Assembly (NCBI GenBank): GCA_028274465.1 | Contig: CM051456.1 | Coordinates: 127,674,880-127,738,879, forward strand | Reading direction: 5' to 3' | DNA: 64,000 nt | DNA from: Plantago ovata | Lineage: Eukaryota; Streptophyta; Magnoliopsida; Lamiales; Plantaginaceae | Shown: piece by piece, positions 61,640-64,000 of the stretch | How the letters are laid out: each line of letters opens with the position of its first letter | Numbering within the stretch: the stretch's first letter is position 1 | Made by a program: the position numbers and the translations under genes | Notes under the pieces: generated by a model | Told to the model about the DNA's origin: nothing | Database searches by the model: none | What the model saw: only the letters and a program-made list of their open reading frames with translations

Positions 61640-63826
61640 CCGTAATTTATTTATTTTTTGATATAAAAATATTAAACAAACTTTAAGACTAAGGACATGT
61701 TTATTTATTCACTTTGTCAAACAATGACAATTCTGTAAATAACAATAAGTCAACCACAAAACACTCAAATTAGACTAATATGTAATTGTTGATCTAACGA
61801 GGCCTTTTATGTTATTGCATGCCGTAAGGGACCCCTAGAGTGATATAATATCATTTCACTATTATGTATTGTCTTTAAAATAAACTTTGCTAACATGACT
61901 GCGATAGCTTGCCCATTAGATTTGGAATATCGCAGAAATTGGATTGAATATAATGAATCTGAATTGATTTGAATTTATTTGTAGTATAAAAAACACCCAT
62001 CAATAGTATTTGTGGGCAAAATTCCAAACCTGGGATATGTCAAGAAATGAATTCCGATATCGATAAAAGTTGGCACCTACCGCTTATCAATAGCATATAT
62101 TGCGTGTCCCTTAGCCTATTTTAACGTTTATTTGCACATTACGATTATTTTTGATTAACAACTAATTTGACTTAATAGATAAATAAATTGTTTAGAAATA
62201 GCGGATATTGTAAAAAGTGTAGCGAAATGAGTGTTACATTTTGAATCTGGATTCTAGACCAAGTATTCAATTAGTGTTGTAGATCATGTCCACAACATCA
62301 TTTTTAAGTGTGTCGTAGACATGTTGTAAATCATTTTTAACCACAAGTCTTATCGAAAATTAGTATCAACGATCCAGATAAGTATTTTCTTTATAATGGC
62401 TTTCTTTTTTCAGACGTGAGGTGAATTTCTACGAAATTGTGGAGAGTATAAGTGACAATGTGTCAAATCAAACAGTGTTAATATACCCAAGTTCATTCTT
62501 GAGTGTTGAGCAATGTCCCAAGAAAAATATATCCATTCTTAGCAAGCAAATTATGGAAGCCTGGAAATGCTTTATTTCCATATAAAACAGTACCTTTTCC
62601 CATACATTGAACTTCAAAGTCAAGCTTTGTTTAGTTTTTACCGTACTTTTGTTGTCATTTTATGTTTTTAGCCGCATGATTTTATTTTTTATTTTTAATT
62701 TTCTTTGCAGTTCATAAAGTGGTTATAGTAACATCTCACATGAATAGGCTCTGTACAAACGGAAAAATGACAAAACATTTACATTTATAATTACAAATGT
62801 ACTAGACCCTTCTTCATATCTTGAAGAAAGACGATAAGGAGAATACGTTCATATAATTTACTACTAATCATTAAAAAATTAAAAAGTAGAAGATGATTAC
62901 TGACTTGATCGTACCGTAATAGTGTCAAGGTCTCTAATCTAAGGTGAAGAAGGTGTTGATCGATGGAACTTAAATGGGTGGGACGGTGGGTTAACTAAGG
63001 CGTAATAATGGATTTACGTACCATCGTCCAACCAAAATTCGATAAATAAAAGTATAACCAATTAATTCGTAAATTAATAAATTTTTAATCGTGTTATGGC
63101 CATGATCATTGTTCTAACTTCTACGTGATCCACCACTCTTTAAGTTAAAGAACAAGTATGGTTCGGTTGGCTCTGTTTGATTTATCTTAAGAAATCTAAA
63201 TTTATATGAATTGGCATGGGTTGAACTTATTTATTTATAGTAAAACTTCAACTAATTAAATCCGATGAATTGAAAACTTTTTCTTCAAACTTATTGTTTT
63301 TGTTTCTTTCGTTTCTTTGTCTTGCTAGTTTGTTTGGTTTGTTGATAGATGAGCTCTCAAATTGACATGCTTAACATGCATTACCATGCAAAAACCAAAC
63401 CAGGTGACAAAAGAGTTCCAAGAGATGAGAATTAAATCAATTTTAGTACTACTATTGTTTTGTTCATTTATGAGACAAACAAATACATTAATACAATAGT
63501 AGTCTGTACTCTGTAGGCATAACCAGGGAGGAGTTGGGTAGGCATTGTGGGGCCTCGTCCTCCTCTAAAATTAAAAAAAATAAAAAAAAAAATTATAAGT
63601 AATATTATCGACTTTCCAGAATTTGATCCCTTGAACTTTCGAAATAACAATATATATGTAATTTCGCCCACCAAACTTTAAATCGTGGGTCCACCACCCC
63701 TAGGCATAACATACACAACAGTATATATATGTGCATCATTTTTTGGTTTTTGTTTTTGCAGTGTGGAATAATTATATACGTGCATGTTGTTGGATAGCTT
63801 TACTCACATGAATACCAAAATTTGAG
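61640..63826. other. Intergenic, no gene seen
   Basis: AT-rich DNA with poly-A and poly-T tracts. I found no frame with recognisable protein content, no clear tRNA, and no element with paired ends. Its right part would be the 3' flank of the possible gene at the window edge. Confidence 0.5.
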
Positions 63827-64000
63827 TTATAATATGTCTGTTGTTGGACTAATTCCCATCTGCAACCACCCTCCGTCTAAGTTCACATCTTTAAGGCTTT
63901 TCAGCTTCGGTTCGGACGACTCTTCGACTCTGTTCTCCGCGTTTACTGCACTGTTTCTCACAGTTTTGTTGTGATGATCCTGCCAATGTTGTTGTGGAGC
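63827..64000 (-). CDS. Possible 3' end of a minus-strand gene cut by the window edge
   Basis: On the minus strand a frame is open from the window edge to a TAA at 63829-63827 (57 codons). Its composition looks protein-like: charged and Ser-rich (RVEESSEPKLKSLKDV), ending in LDGGWLQMGISPTTDIL. Base composition is higher in GC than the AT-rich flank to the left. I do not recognise the family. The opposite strand also has a short ATG frame (63834, 47 codons), so this stays tentative. Confidence 0.35.
   Translation of the reverse strand, partial: APQQHWQDHHNKTVRNSAVNAENRVEESSEPKLKSLKDVNLDGGWLQMGISPTTDIL

Noticed and set aside
61286-61661. Open frames crossing the palindrome array on both strands
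   Set aside because: The repeating Arg-Ser-Glu and Pro-Ile-Gly peptides are a direct result of the ~20-bp repeat read in several frames.

Overview
This is a nuclear plant genome window, most likely from a eudicot. The sequence is AT-rich. It has long genes with many short GT-AG introns, CT-rich untranslated leaders, many short DNA transposons, and proteins that align over their full length with known Arabidopsis families. RAD50 rebuilds to exactly 1316 residues and cytosolic SHMT to 471 codons. I cannot name the species from the sequence; a Caryophyllales or Amaranthaceae origin is only a guess.

Layout: 1-5.9 kb is repeat-rich and gene-poor. It holds tandemly duplicated blocks, a Stowaway-like MITE, a 404-bp tandem repeat and a GC-rich hAT-like element. 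6.1-23.1 kb (+) is RAD50 in 27 exons; its introns carry a MITE and an old plastid ycf2 fragment. 24.6-27.0 kb (-) is cytosolic serine hydroxymethyltransferase, which lacks one base in exon 1 as given. 27.5-28.7 kb holds a tRNA-derived SINE and a mariner/Stowaway-type element, just upstream of SHMT. 29.4-37.5 kb (-) is the transcription elongation factor SPT6 in 17 coding exons, with introns in its 5' leader. 38.3-44.3 kb has no gene that I can support; it holds a possible LTR remnant and a 1336-bp Mutator-like element with 75-bp terminal inverted repeats and perfect 9-bp target duplications. 44.4-49.7 kb (+) is a CCHC zinc-knuckle, RS-rich protein with a probable 6-nt microexon. 51.1-57.4 kb (+) is organellar asparaginyl-tRNA synthetase in 15 exons. 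58.9-59.9 kb (-) is an intronless ZAT-type C2H2 repressor with a duplicated N-terminal finger. 61.3-61.6 kb is an unusual array of about 14 diverged copies of a 14-bp palindrome. The last 174 bases may be the 3' end of a minus-strand gene.

The genes do not form a pathway. They are unrelated housekeeping functions (DNA-break repair, one-carbon metabolism, RNA polymerase II elongation, RNA binding, organellar translation) plus one stress-type transcription repressor. RAD50 and SHMT are convergent, SHMT and SPT6 are in tandem, and SPT6 and the CCHC gene are divergent. I found no undescribed multi-gene system. The items most worth checking are the palindrome array, the SHMT frameshift, the microexon, the Mutator-like element with its in-frame internal repeats, the ycf2 insertion and the SINE. 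Exon boundaries were set by hand from splice sites, reading frame and remembered family sequences, not by alignment software or transcripts.
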